In this document: positions 1 through 13,300 of the stretch, piece by piece | Layout of the letters: the number at the start of each line of letters is the position of its first letter | Position numbering within the stretch: position 1 is the stretch's first letter | Assembly: GCF_000247695.1 (NCBI RefSeq) | Contig: NW_004624866.1 | Location: 5,514,744-5,578,743, forward strand | Direction of reading: 5' to 3' | DNA: 64,000 nucleotides | Origin: Heterocephalus glaber | Lineage: Eukaryota > Chordata > Mammalia > Rodentia > Bathyergidae | The notes under the pieces: generated by a model | Databases searched by the model: none | Seen by the model: only the letters and a program-made list of their open reading frames with translations | Told to the model about the DNA's origin: nothing | Program-made: the position numbers and the translations under genes

Positions 1-121
1 AGAGCTGATTTTTCTGTATGTTTCCTTCTTAACATTGTGGCTTATAATTTATATATAATTAGCTTGAATGTATTTGCTTATTCTCAATTCTTACAAGCAC
101 ACCCGTGCTTTTCCTCAATAG

Positions 122-229
122 AAATTGTACAAAAAAGACTGGGATGAGACCAAGCAGAAAGGCTATGACTTAAGAGCAGACGCCATTGAAATCAAACACG
201 CCAAAGCCTCCAGAGAAATTGCCAGTGAG
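122..229 (+). CDS. NEB: NEB exon w1 (1 module, 36 codons)
   Basis: One module starting KLYKKDWDE and ending REIASE. Acceptor ..aatag, donor gag/gtaact. By its 36-codon length and GYDLRAD core it is the seventh module of a super-repeat whose first six modules are upstream of the window. Confidence 0.94.
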
Positions 230-3200
230 GTAACTTCCTTCTATTTTCTTTCTCCTCTATGAAGCAAATAGGGCAACTATTTTTCAAGAATTCTTATTTT
301 TAAAATAAGAACCAAGATGCATCATGTAAAGGTACAAGTTCCCAGTGAGAAATGTAATTGTGTTGTATACCTAAAATGTACCAATAAAAGAATTTAACAA
401 ACAAAAAAAAAGAACTCTGATTTTTAAATTCATGCAACAGTTGCATTTTTGTCTTGTGCTGGTCTTTCTATATTTAAAAATATGAAAATAGGATAACATT
501 GTATGGGTCAGGATTTCCTAGAATCACAGACCCAACAGGAGGTATGTAAATAAAGTTTCCATTGTTTCTCAGTAAAAACAAAAAATCATGAAGAATCCCT
601 ATGAAAAAGTTTTGAAAATTCAATAACCAATATATCATTTTGTTCCCCAGCTACATCTATGTGTATAGATATAGTTTCATATCTGTTAAGACTTACGACT
701 GAAATCATGCCTTATGTAAAATATCACTTTATACTGAAAGTTTATGTGAAATACTTTTAGTAACATTTTCAAGTTCCTTTAACACTAATTTTGCAACTTA
801 TTAACGGTCAAAATTATTATCCTGCCAAGAGTACCCCTACTCTCCATTGAAAATCCTTAAGTTTGTTTCTTTTTTCTGGCTCCTCTTTATTTTTATCTCA
901 TGTCTCCAGAAGTTTCCTTTTTATAATTCTTCATTTTGACCTGTAATAACTAGTAACCATCACTGGTTCACAGTGACCTCCTTAATCCTAGTTTTTCTTT
1001 CTCTCTCTTCTGTCCAGAGTTTCCTGTGTTGTCCAAACATAGGAAAGAAAAGGACACCATCTTACTCCAGTCCTAAGATGCTCATCAGATAGAAACTCTT
1101 GCCCACAGACCTTTTTCTATCTTCTGATTTTCCTTTTCTGTCCCTGAAATGTACCTATTTCTTACCTGTTTCCAAAACCACGCCTGTGAATTTTTCCCAC
1201 CTGCAGTACCTTCAGTACCCATGGAAGCACATCTGGCCTAAGGTTCCACTAACTAGGCAACCTGGGCTATCCTCGCCATACCTTATTTTTTCCATCTGCA
1301 ACGTGGGATAACAATAGTACCTCCCTCATAGAGAGGTTGTGAGAATGAACTGTGATTATAATTGCTGCTGTTCAACTCTTTTTGAATGAAAAACAGTTTC
1401 ATATGAATTCACCCTAACACATTTGAAGCTCTAATAATGTATAGCATATAGTGATTGCTCTGTAAATACTAGCTATTATTTTTATTATTTTTGTTCTCCA
1501 TACTATTTCCTTCTTGATTTATTCATTTCTTTAAAAAAAAAAAAAAGCTACCTAAAACAGTCATCATTTCTTTAAAGTTAACTGAAATATATAGACTACT
1601 AGTGTTGAGCTAATTTATATTAAGGTTAAGAAAATGTCCTGAAATCATTTGAAGAAAAATCTTAACATGATATCTTTCTATGTCTTTTTATCTGTTTTTC
1701 ACAACTTTAGTACAAATACAAAGAAGGCTACCGCAAGCAACTAGGCCATCACGTGGGTTTCCGCACCTTACAAGATGACCCCAAGTTGGTATGGTCTATA
1801 CATGCTGCCAAGATCCAGAGTGACAGAGAATATAAGAAAGCTTATGAGAAGTCTAAAGGAATTTACAACACACCCTTGGACATGATGTCAATTGTTCAAG
1901 CCAAGAAATGCCAGGTCCTGGTTAGCGACATTGATTATCACAATTATCTGCACCAGTGGACATGCCTACCAGATCAGAATGATGTGATCCAGGCTAAGAA
2001 AGCCTACGAACTGCAGAGTGATGTGCGTATTTTCTATCAGCAGACTCTAGAGAGAGATTTGTGTGTTTAATCACAGTGTATTCTCCAGAAGCATAACTTA
2101 AATGATAATCTTAACAGAACCTTGTACTGTCTCCTGTACAATTCATGGTAGTAGAGAATCTTTAAAAACATTTTCTACCTTACAAAGATTCTTATGGTAG
2201 CAGAACCTTATTCACCAAGATGAAAATCAGGCTCTTACTCTATGCAATTAGAAGTTTTCAATCCCAGCTGTTAGGATTCATTATCCTTTCTTGATCAGAT
2301 GTTTAAATTTCAGAAATAGGCATAAATTTAAGGAAATACTGATTTCAAGTTTATCTGACACAGAAAGATAAATATAGACATAAGTATGTGTTTTTTCTTA
2401 TTACACATACATCTAAGGATCTTTCTCTCTAAAATTCCTACAGATCTTATTCCCAGTGGTTCATGAAATGTGGGCTTCAAATGGTGAGCACAGGAGCTCA
2501 GCCTAACCCTAACCCTAAATTAGGTACCAGTGCTGTCTATCATTCCACCAAGTGCCACTTGTGAACCCTGGTTCAATTCCCATAGGGTGCTGTGAACTGC
2601 TAGAGATGTGTGCTGCAAACCTGAAACCCAAATATTGGCATTTCATGTCATCCTTGAATTCCATTGACTGGCCACCCAGATGATTTAAATAGAGATGGTG
2701 GGTGGTTAGCAAACATCAAGCTCTGTGGACAAATTTGATTCTCCCTCACTGTTTGTTCCTTTCCGCCATGTAGAACATGTACAAATCAGACCTGGAATGG
2801 ATGAAGGGTATCGGATGGTTGACAGAGGGTTCTGTGGATGTGCTGAGAGTAAAGAATGCTCAAAATCTTTTGAATGAAAGGCTGTATCGTACAAGACCAG
2901 AGGCTCTCAAATTCACCAGCGTTGTTGATACACCTGAAGTGATCCTGGCAAAGACCAATGCTGTACAAATCAGTGAGGTAAGCTGGATTGGTGACGTTTT
3001 CAGATACACTGAAGTAATCTCAACCAAGAAGAATTCTAAATGTTAACTTCAAACTGCCAATATCATAGTGTTACGATCAACTAGTTATCTCTGTATTTTA
3101 TTTGCTTTGATTTATCTTTGTTCAACACAAGTGTGTCCAGATTCTCATATATACTTAAATCACCGTTTGAGATTCAGACCATAATAAGGCCCACCACTTA

Positions 3201-4358
3201 ACTCCGTAATCACAAAATTGTCACCATTTTTTATGGCTATTCAATCGTGAAATAGGTTGAGAAGTCCAGAAGCAATCTCAATAGTTGCATACTACTCGGA
3301 CAGCTATTTGAGCCAACAGAGCAAAGTCCTGATTAGCAGTGTGGATTAGCAGTTATCTTTGAGGTAGACTTACCTATCAGAAAATTAGACATGAATGAAT
3401 GGAAAATGATGATTTTACTACCAAATAAATGAATCATTTTAAATTTATGTTTCACATACGAATGTATTCTTGAAGTCACTTGGCACCTTTTAAATAAAAA
3501 AACACAAAATGACAAAATGTAACATACATTTATATTAGAGGACATCCAAAGATAACTTGTAACTTAGTTTAAAATTTTATTCATGTAGATAAAGAAGATG
3601 TGTTTTTTTTTAATACAGTGGAGTACTACTCTGGCGTAAAGGATAAATTTAAGACATTTCTAGGTAAATGGATGCATCTTGAGACCATACTCTTAAGTGA
3701 AATAAATTGGATGCACATTTTTAAACATTGCATTGTTTCTCTGGTGTGCAAAATTGAAGGGGTAAAGGACCAAAATGTATAATAGATATGTGAAATAGGA
3801 AGAAAATGTTCACATGGGAAGGGGAACTAGGGAGGGGAGAGGGAGAAAGGAAGGAAGGAAAAAGAAAAAATGAGAACAGAAGGAAAACAATGGAAACAAA
3901 ACTTTTGTAAATAAGAAGAGGGAGAGGGGTTGAAAGGAGGGTAAGAGAATGGGAAAAGAAAGATATATCATGTACAGGTACAAATTCCCTATGATAAATG
4001 TTATTATGTATATCAAAAATGTACCAATAAAATTAAGTTTAATAAATAAAATTTTATCCATGTGATTTAGTAATCAACCACTGCATTGCCTTTCATTTTT
4101 GCCAGCCATTGTATCGTGATGCCTGGGACAAAGAGAAGGCTAATGTGAATGTGCCAGCTGACACTCCTGTGATGCTGCAGTCCAAACTCAATGCTATCCA
4201 GATCAGCAACGTAAGGCACTGTTCATACACTGGCTTCGCAGTGCTCTCTGTGTACCCAGAAACTTTCTCTACATACTCAAAAGAAAACTTGACAGAAGGC
4301 ATTTTTCTACCATTCCTTTTATTTCTAGTCTTTAAGCTTATGATAAGTAGCTGTGTAG

Positions 4359-4390
<32 letters not shown>

Positions 4391-7300
4391 ACGTGCTTAT
4401 ATAATGCAGACTCCTTAGCCCTGTCTTCAGATTGACCACGGCATTGCAATCTCCATTTTCAGAAACACTATCAGCAAGCTTGGGAAGATGTCAAGATGAC
4501 AGGTTATGACATACGAGCAGATGCTATTGGGATCCAGCATGCCAAGGCCTCCAGGGATATCGCCAGTGATGTAAGAGCTCTTCCTTGCCCCACCTCAACA
4601 GATGCTAACTAGTAGACACAAAAGCAATTTAACTTAATTATTCAGGACTTATAATTAAATAGAATGCATTCATTATTACTTGTATATTATTTAAAAATCC
4701 CAAATTTCAGAACAACTTGTTTAACAATTTAAGAAGCCTCTTGCACCTACGTTTGCTTCTACAATTCTTATGTATAAGCACTGATTTTGATTTTTTTCTC
4801 CCAAATATTCTCAATATTCGCCAGTTTACAAGCACACATAGAGACCTAATTGAGCACAGAGAATTCTGTTGCTACTCAAAGTGTACCGTGCATACTCTTG
4901 GTGGTTGCTGAGATCATTTTATATGATACACCAGTAATTATATCTTAAAGTAGCTACATGTCAAAGTGTACCATGCATACTATTGGTGGTTGCTGAGATC
5001 ATTTTATATGATACACCAGTAATTATATCTTAAAGTAGCTACATGATTGTTTTAATGTGTGCTAGAAAAATACTGATGGTCTTTCCATTTAGATAGGTAG
5101 GGTTATAAATTTAAAATAAAATTTTAAAATAAGCTTATAATTTAAAATAGATTTATTTAGCCAGAATTAATTTGATTTAAAGCAATATAAAGTACAGGTT
5201 GTACTCGTTTACGGCAAAATATCTGAAGGTGGCAAACAATGATTGAAGTTTGGGGAACACTGGATGAGGTTGTGCTGGAAGATGATTCAGAAGCACAGAT
5301 CTTGCCTTAGAGGTGCTCATAGTATTTTCAAACATGTACACATAGAAGAAAAGCCAACGTAACAAGAAGTATAAAATATAAAGTATGAATTTAAAGAAAA
5401 ACAACCACCCAAAATAAAGATAATCTAAGGGAAGTGGAATTATTTTTAATAGTCTCTTTAGAAAAAGTAAGTTTGGAAACCACTCTTCCTTCTTCTGTTC
5501 GTGCCTACTAGTATCTGTACAAGACTACTTACGAGAAGCAGAAAGGCCACTACATCGGATGTCCCAGTGCCAAGGAAGATCCAAAGTTGGTTTGGGCAGC
5601 AAATGTGCTGAAGATGCAAAATGACAGGCTGTACAAAAAAGCCTACAATGACCACAAGGCCAAGATCTCCATCCCAGCAGACATGGTGTCCATCAATGCT
5701 GCCAAAGAAGGCCAGGCATTGGCAAGTAATTTGGACTATCGTCAGTACCTGCACCAGTGGTCTTGCTTCCCTGACCAGAATGATGTGATCCAAGCCCGAA
5801 AAGCCTATGACTTGCAAAGTGATGTAAGTGTGTCCTCAGGAGGAAAGCTTGGCATGCTGGCCCTTTACAGTGCCCTGGAAAACACCTCTCTTCATATAGG
5901 AAGTTCCTTTTAGTATTTAACCAGATTTATTGATTGCTTATCTTAACTGCCATATTTGCTCAGAAAGTTTTCATTTTCAGGCTACCAAATTTTTTCTATA
6001 GGTTTTTGGGTATGTATATTATTTATAGTTTACTAGTTATAAGAAATCATGGTCCTTGAACTTTATATTAAAGAAGGACACGGATGTCTTCCTTGAAATT
6101 AATTTCACAGGTTGGTACCATGCTCTAAACTCACTTGTTTCCATTAACTAGATGTTCTTCACAACATGGCGTGTCATTAATTTACCCCAAAATTTTTAGA
6201 CTTACTTATATTTTATACCTATTCAATCTTTTAGAAATGATGGATTCCATAAAGTTATTTAGTTCTTGTGTAGAATGGATACTTTCTTTTAATTATTTGA
6301 ACCTGATTTCCTTGTACTTCAAGAGATACTTTTCTTTTTCTTAAATAACAAATTAGCTTGTTATAGGCCGCTATGCTCATCACTTGAAATGAATTGCAGG
6401 TGGTAGAGTGGTAGTAGACAGTTCTTCATGAACTGCAAGCTCTTCGTTAACTTGAACCATATTCAGTAAACTGAGGCATGTGTATCAATCACATTCTTTT
6501 TTTTTTTTTTCGATACTGGGGATCGAACTCAGGTCCTTGCACTTGCGCAGCAGGCAGCAAAACCACTGAGCTAAATCCTCGGCCCTCAATCACATTCTTG
6601 TACAATTCTTAAAAATATCTTACAATCTGTATGTAACATTTGAATTCCTTCTTCTGGATTTTGAAGACACATCATATTAAACACTAAAACATACATCATT
6701 CTTCCTTAAAATATTTTCCAATATTTTTCTCTCTTTTTACTATTATTTTCATCTGATATTTGTACCCTATAACTAACAAATGAAATATTTCTGAGCAACA
6801 TACTGGCTTTTTATAAAATTAATAACTTGTGTTTAGCGTAGAACAATTTTATCTGCTTAACTTTTTACCTTTATGTGGGGAAGCAGATTTAGATAACCAA
6901 AATTTTGCAAATCTCTATTAAAAGGGACATGCTATGTTAGATTAAAGCAAATTCAGTTGAGACCAAAATTGTGGGCTGGTGATTGAATTCTTTTTTACCG
7001 AGGCAGGTTCCCACTGTGTTGCCAAGAGTAGCTTCTCACTAAAGTGATCCTTCTGTTTCAGCCTCCTAAATGGCAGGGACTACAGGATCATGCCACCATA
7101 TCTAGCTCTACATTCTTATTTATTTTTTTAAATTATTTATATGTTACACACCAGGCATTGTGTTAGCACTAAAGGTATAAAGGTGAATAAAGGAGAAAAA
7201 AATAAGACCTAATTCCTGAGTTTAGGGAGTATATATTGATAACAAAGAGTTGCTACTTACAGTATCAGTAAAAAATTGGGTGGTTGAGGAAGAGTATTCT

Positions 7301-10300
7301 GTGGTGCTGTGGAAAAGGAGGTCAGGAGAGCTCCCCTGTGAAAGTGCTGATGAGGGCAATGAAGGTAGATGGGGACACTTACAGGATGCTCAACATAGGC
7401 TGATACAGACTACAGCAATGTGTCAGAATACACAGGGCAGAAGGAAGCGTGGTGAGAGGAGCCTGGAAAACAGGTGGGGACTGGGGCCAAACCACCCATC
7501 TCCTAGTCCGGGTTAAGGGTTTTGATCTTTTTCCTAGAGCCAACGGGAAACCATAGGATAGGGGGGAAGTTGTCACATCAGATTTGAATTACAAATTTTG
7601 AAAAGTTCATTCTGGCTGCACTGTAGAGAACTTACTAGAGAGCCTGTTGCTGTTGCTTTGAAAGCCCCCATTAGCCAGTCTGATGATTGCCTAGATATTA
7701 GTCAGAAATCATCCGTACATATAGAGAGCTGCTTCTAGATCATTCTGTCTTTCAGAACACTCATAGGCACCCTGCCACAGAAAGCAAAGCAAGACGACAT
7801 GCTGCTGCATGTATGCGAATTACGTTTGCCAGGCCAGTGCTCAGCTTTAAACTTTGCTTATGGAAGATAAAACTGCTTCCTTATTTTACACAAACCACCA
7901 AAAACAAAATATCCTGCTTCTACCTGACTTTGGTTTCCTTCTAGGCCATCTACAAGGCTGACCTGGAGTGGCTACGCGGCATTGGCTGGATGGCTGAAGG
8001 ATCTCCTGAAGTTCTGAGAGTCAAAAATGCCCAGGAGATCCTATCTGACAGCATCTATCGGACACCTGCATTGAAACTCAAGTATACAAGTATTGTCGAC
8101 ACACCTGAAGTTGTCCTTGCTAAATCAAATGCTGAAAATATTAGCATTGTAAGTCATTTTGTTCCTATGGAAACTGAATTTTAATTATAAATAAAAATAA
8201 ATTAACCTGGTATTTAATTTCTAAAAACAATATTGATGAGAAAATACCTTAACAAGTATTATTAACAACATTATTTTGCATTATTTTGTTTTTGCTTATT
8301 GATTTCAAATGACTCAAACTATTAATAAAAGACAATATAGATTCCATATTAAGTCTGAGTAACTTATGTGAAAAGACTATAAAGACTCTTAATATGAAAA
8401 GATTTTTTATCAGATCCAAATGAAAAGTTCAAAGTTATCTACTGACACTAACAAAATTACAAACTGTGAAGTGATTTTGTTATTATTGGTTCTTTCCATA
8501 GCCAAAGTACAGAGAAGTTTGGGACAAAGATAAAACTTCAATCCACATAATGCCAGATACTCCAGAAATTAATCTTGCACGAGCCAATGCTCTTAATGTG
8601 AGCAATGTAAGTACCACAACATTCCATTTTGTTTGGAGAGTTAGCCAGCTGTTGCCATAAAATGGCCATGGAGTCTTCACAGCTGGGGGAAAGGGGCACC
8701 TACTTGGTCAGGAGTCAGGAGGTCTCCTTACCTTCAGCCCTTGGCCAGGAGTGAGGAAAAGAAGTTACCTGGCTCCGAGTCCCTGGGCCGGGCCACTTAC
8801 CAGTGAGCCAAGGTCAACATAAGAAAAGGTAGAGGAAAGTAAGGACAAAGAAGACTAAGGAGGAATAAAGAGAGGCCTAAGTAAGAAAGGGGAGATAATG
8901 ATAGATTCAGAGGAACTGAGAATAATAATAATTCTTTGTGAAAATAAACAAGCCAATTTTAAAACCTGGATCTATTAGGGATATTCTAAGAAATTATAAA
9001 CTACCAGATTGACCCCAGAAATGTATAGAAAACATATGGAAAGAAAGTAAGAGAGTTACTAAACACGTTCCTTTTTCCTCTCAAATGCCCCCAGTGATGT
9101 CATGGAGTTCTTTCAGAATTTAGGAAATAAACTACCATGAGCCTAATAATAGTAAAAGAAGGAAAACCATCACAATTAACAAAACTTGTTAAAAGTTCTA
9201 CAAATAGAACTATAGACCAATAATAATGGAAAAACATCTTAAATAAAATATTAACAAAAGAAATTCAAAAGTACATTCAGATGATATGATAGAAACAACT
9301 CAGGCTCCTTCAGGAATGCCAAGAGGGTTCCATATTTAGAAACCTAATAATATCAATCCGTGTACTTATTTTATTATATTTAAAAAGACATATGGCCAAA
9401 TCCAATACTTATTTTTAAAAATAAAATCCTAGTTTTTAAAAAAAGAATAAATAAATATTTTCTTGATATGACTAAAAAAATCTCAAAGGTTAGCTCATCC
9501 TTATTAAGTAAACTTCTTATTCAAATCAGGATTTAAAAAAGGATGCCCACTAATATCAAATACTTAACATTTTTCATTTACAGTGGCACCTCGGTTCACC
9601 AACTTAATTCTTTCCATGATTCTGCTTGCGAGCAATTCGACTGCAATCAGAATCATGGAAAGAATTAAATTGGTGAACCGAGAAGCCACTGTACCTGGCT
9701 GAGTGAGTAAGCTTCTCACTGATACTTATATCAGAGCAATAAGATAAATACTTGGAAGAAAGAGGAAAATTATTATTATTTGGAGAAGAAATCATTGCAA
9801 GCCTAGAAAAAGTAAGAAAATCAACAGAAAAAAATCTATTAATAAGCAGAATTCAGTTACATGACTGACTACACAATTCAAGAAAGCTCAAGACAGGTAC
9901 CGTCTTTATGGGTCACAGAGACTGCTTGTGTGTAGAATAAATATGACCTTAAAAAGATGATAATACCTTAGTGTGATTCTTCATAGTTTGGAACTTGGCA
10001 TCTTTTCAGAAGAATAATAAGTCTTTCTGAAGGGGGAACTTGCCAAGCAAAGATTCCTCACTATGTGCCAAACTGTGCCCAACTTCTCCACCAAGTAATG
10101 AGGAACTTGGGGAGTCATTTTTTCCATTGTTTGGGAAAAGAATACAATTACAGGGCCCTGAGGCATGTTTTAGGAGGCGGGAGGTGGAGCCAGAATCAGT
10201 CATGTTTTGATGCCTTCTTGTCGAGTGGCTGGACCAAGAAGCTCTCAGTTCTCCATGACAGAGTGCCCTCTTCCTCCTTCCACCCCTAGGCCCTTCTGGC

Positions 10301-13300
10301 AGGAGAGTTCTGTGAAGTTTTCTTATAAGTTCACTTTTGCTTCATAAATTTCTCAGATGTAAATGCCAGAACCCTACCATTGACTGCATAATGTGAACAA
10401 AGCTAGCATGGTTTTCAAAATTATGCCAAAAGTTAACCTATTAACTTTAGATATTAATGAGAGTGGCTTGCATTTTAGAGGAAATCAAACACCCCATTTG
10501 ATTGCATAGCTAAACACACAGACATTTTCTTTACACATGGTATTGCCATTTTTATAATCTGGATAAAGTCTACTACTTAAAACTGTTTCCATCATTTAGA
10601 AAACACAACTTTCACAGAATATTGTACGTGATTTTATGAGTAACAAAATAAATTCACATTAAATTGGCTCATTAAATCTTCATACTAACCACACAAGTAA
10701 AATATTGTTCTTTTGTTTTACTAGATGGGAAAACTGATATTTAAAAAAGTTTAAAATGAACTCATAAAGTTAGTAGGTGAAGAAATTGGGTCACAATCCT
10801 CAGGGACTTATTTTTTAGTTCAAAGAAAAAATATATTTAACTGCATAAACACAAAAATTTATTATATGAAAATAGTATGGGGCTAGGGATTTAGCTCAGT
10901 GTTTCCGATGCCTGCCTCGCAAGTGCAAGGTCCTGAGTTCGATCCCTGGTACCAAAGAACAACAACAAAAAAGAAAATAGTATAAAATTATAATGAATGA
11001 GATGAAAACAGAATAAAGTGAAAAAGTAACATGACATATTTGCATTAAATATTCTCTAGTATAATACATTTAAATATGGAGAATACTTTTTCTTCTCTAC
11101 AGAAAACAAATCAATTATTAAAATAGGCCCACTCAAAAATCCATCCCAAACTTGACAATGCTTACAAGTATAAAATTTATCCAAGTACTCATTTTCAGAT
11201 ATGCAAAAGCTATGAAACTGTCAATAATTGAAATTCACTTCTTTCTGCCCTGCAAAAGCCTTTCTGCACTGCAAAAGTTTGTCATTCTGAAGATCACAAA
11301 ATTTAATTGAATAAAAGAAATTTAACAATAGCCAATTAATATCTCACTTATCCCAATGCTATCAATATGTCAACACCAGGAGAAAAAAAGGTTAAACCTT
11401 TTCATGTTACTCATGAGATGATAAGTCTTGTACAACTATATCAAAGCTGTGATTTGAGTGAAAGAGAAAGAAGTCTCAACGGGCCCAGATCCTGGGACTC
11501 CAGGCAGCATTTCACGTTCCATAACATGGTGCACAGAATGCTTCTTTTCACCTATTCTCTCTCCTGTAATTGATCTTAAGTCCTGGGGCTGTACCCCTGT
11601 GATATTAACTCTGTGTGAGCCTTTGGAGGTATTGAGTAAGTTTGAATCTGGAATGACATCTTATATTTTCTCCTCTTCAGAAAATCTATCGAGAGGGGTG
11701 GGATGAAGTAAAGATGAGCTGTGATGTGCGGCTGGATGCCATCCCTATCCAGGCTGCCAAGGCCTCCAGGGAGATTGCCAGTGACGTGAGTGTGGCCTTT
11801 TGTAACCTTCTCGGTTTGTTAAGCAAATGCCCAAGATACATCAAGAGGGCATGCTGTGGTCCATCTGCTTCGTTTTCCACCTGCAGTATAAATACAAGCT
11901 TGACCACGAGAAGCAAAAGGGACACTACGTGGGCACTCACACAGCCCGGGATGACAACAAGATCCGGTGGGCCCTGATAGCTGGCAAGCTTCAGAATGAA
12001 AGAGAGTACCGGCTGCACTGGGCCAAATGGAAGAGCAAGTTCCAAAGCCCTGCAGATATGCTTTCCATCTTGCATTCTAAAACTTCGCAGACCCTGGTCA
12101 GCAATGTTGATTATCGCCATCACCTGCACCAGTGGACGTGCTTGCCTGACCAGAATGATGTGATTCAGGCCAGGAAAGCCTACGAACTGCAAAGCGATGT
12201 GAGTGGGCTACACTGTAGGATGAGCTCTTCTATCGTTTTGCCATGACTTTTAGAAAGTTCATTACATTATATCTTTGTCATCCTTTCATATTCTTATGTA
12301 GCCAAGAATTTGATATAAGTTAAGCTTTATGGTATGCTATCAAAATCTCCAAAGCCAGGAAGGATCTTTATGTCAAGAAATAAATGGTAGTGTGAATGAA
12401 TATGGGGTTTTCTCTTTTAACACCAGGGATTGAACCCAGGGGCACTGCACTCAATTATGCCCCCAGCACCCTCTTTTTTTCCGAGACCATCTCCCGAAGT
12501 CACTAAGTTGCCCAAACTGGGCTGAAATTTCTCTCACCTCAGTCTCCCAAAGTGCTGGGATTACAGGTGTGCACTGGTCTTAATAATGTTAAGTTAAAGA
12601 AAACTACTATGGAAAAAATATTATTTCTACAGAATTTAGGTAGCAATTAATGTTTATATCAAGTAACATATTGGTAGGATAGGATCTAGGCACAGATATA
12701 TTTTTTAATTAGCACAGTTGTTTAGAAATTTTGAGTGAAGTTACCACTTTTAAAGCAAGATATTTTTGTGTAAAAATCTTGGATTTCCCATTTATCTCAA
12801 AAATTCAGAAGATGCATCTCTAGACACGCATTACTCCCTAGCAAAAATAGCCTAGAACTGAATGGAGGTTAACTCATGATTTTTTTCTAAAAAACAACAA
12901 AAAAAGAACACACTATTTACATTGAAGATTACACCAATAATCAGTATAAAAAACTATGAAACTATAAAATACCATATCAATTGAAATACCAGGTATAACA
13001 TGCACAAAGCCAAGAAAACCATCATTGCCAGATACTGAGTTTCTATTGCACTGTCCTTTGAACACACCAGCAGGAATAAACTGTTGGGTGCAGACACCAG
13101 ACAGTGTGAAACCCATGTTAAATAGAAAAAATATCCTCCAGTTCGTTACACTACCTGCCCTAGTTAATTTCCTTATATCGTTCACCTGGCTGCTTGAGTA
13201 TCTCACCCTTGGCTTATGTAGTGTTTAAATTGTGTCACTTCAGCAAATCTCTTGAGAGACTAAATGGGACCAGGGTACCAGTGGTGCTGAATTCATTCTG

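Larger units (their letters stand above)
230..1710 (+). other. NEB intron after w1
   Basis: AT-rich intron. It holds an L1 3' tail near 310-411 and a MIR-like stretch near 1290-1490; nothing else recognised. Confidence 0.6.

Noticed and set aside
2502..2517. Interstitial telomere repeat
   Set aside because: Only about two and a half CCCTAA units; too short to claim.
10879..10957. tRNA-like genes with A and B boxes (also at 6497, 16677, 18849, 44044, 47552, 48221, 49805, 58929)
   Set aside because: They share one non-tRNA consensus, end in A tails and several have target duplications; they are ID SINEs, not tRNA genes.
11686..12192. 168-codon open frame on the minus strand opposite w9 and w10
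   Set aside because: It spans an intron and is the antisense shadow of repetitive nebulin codons; no start context or domain.
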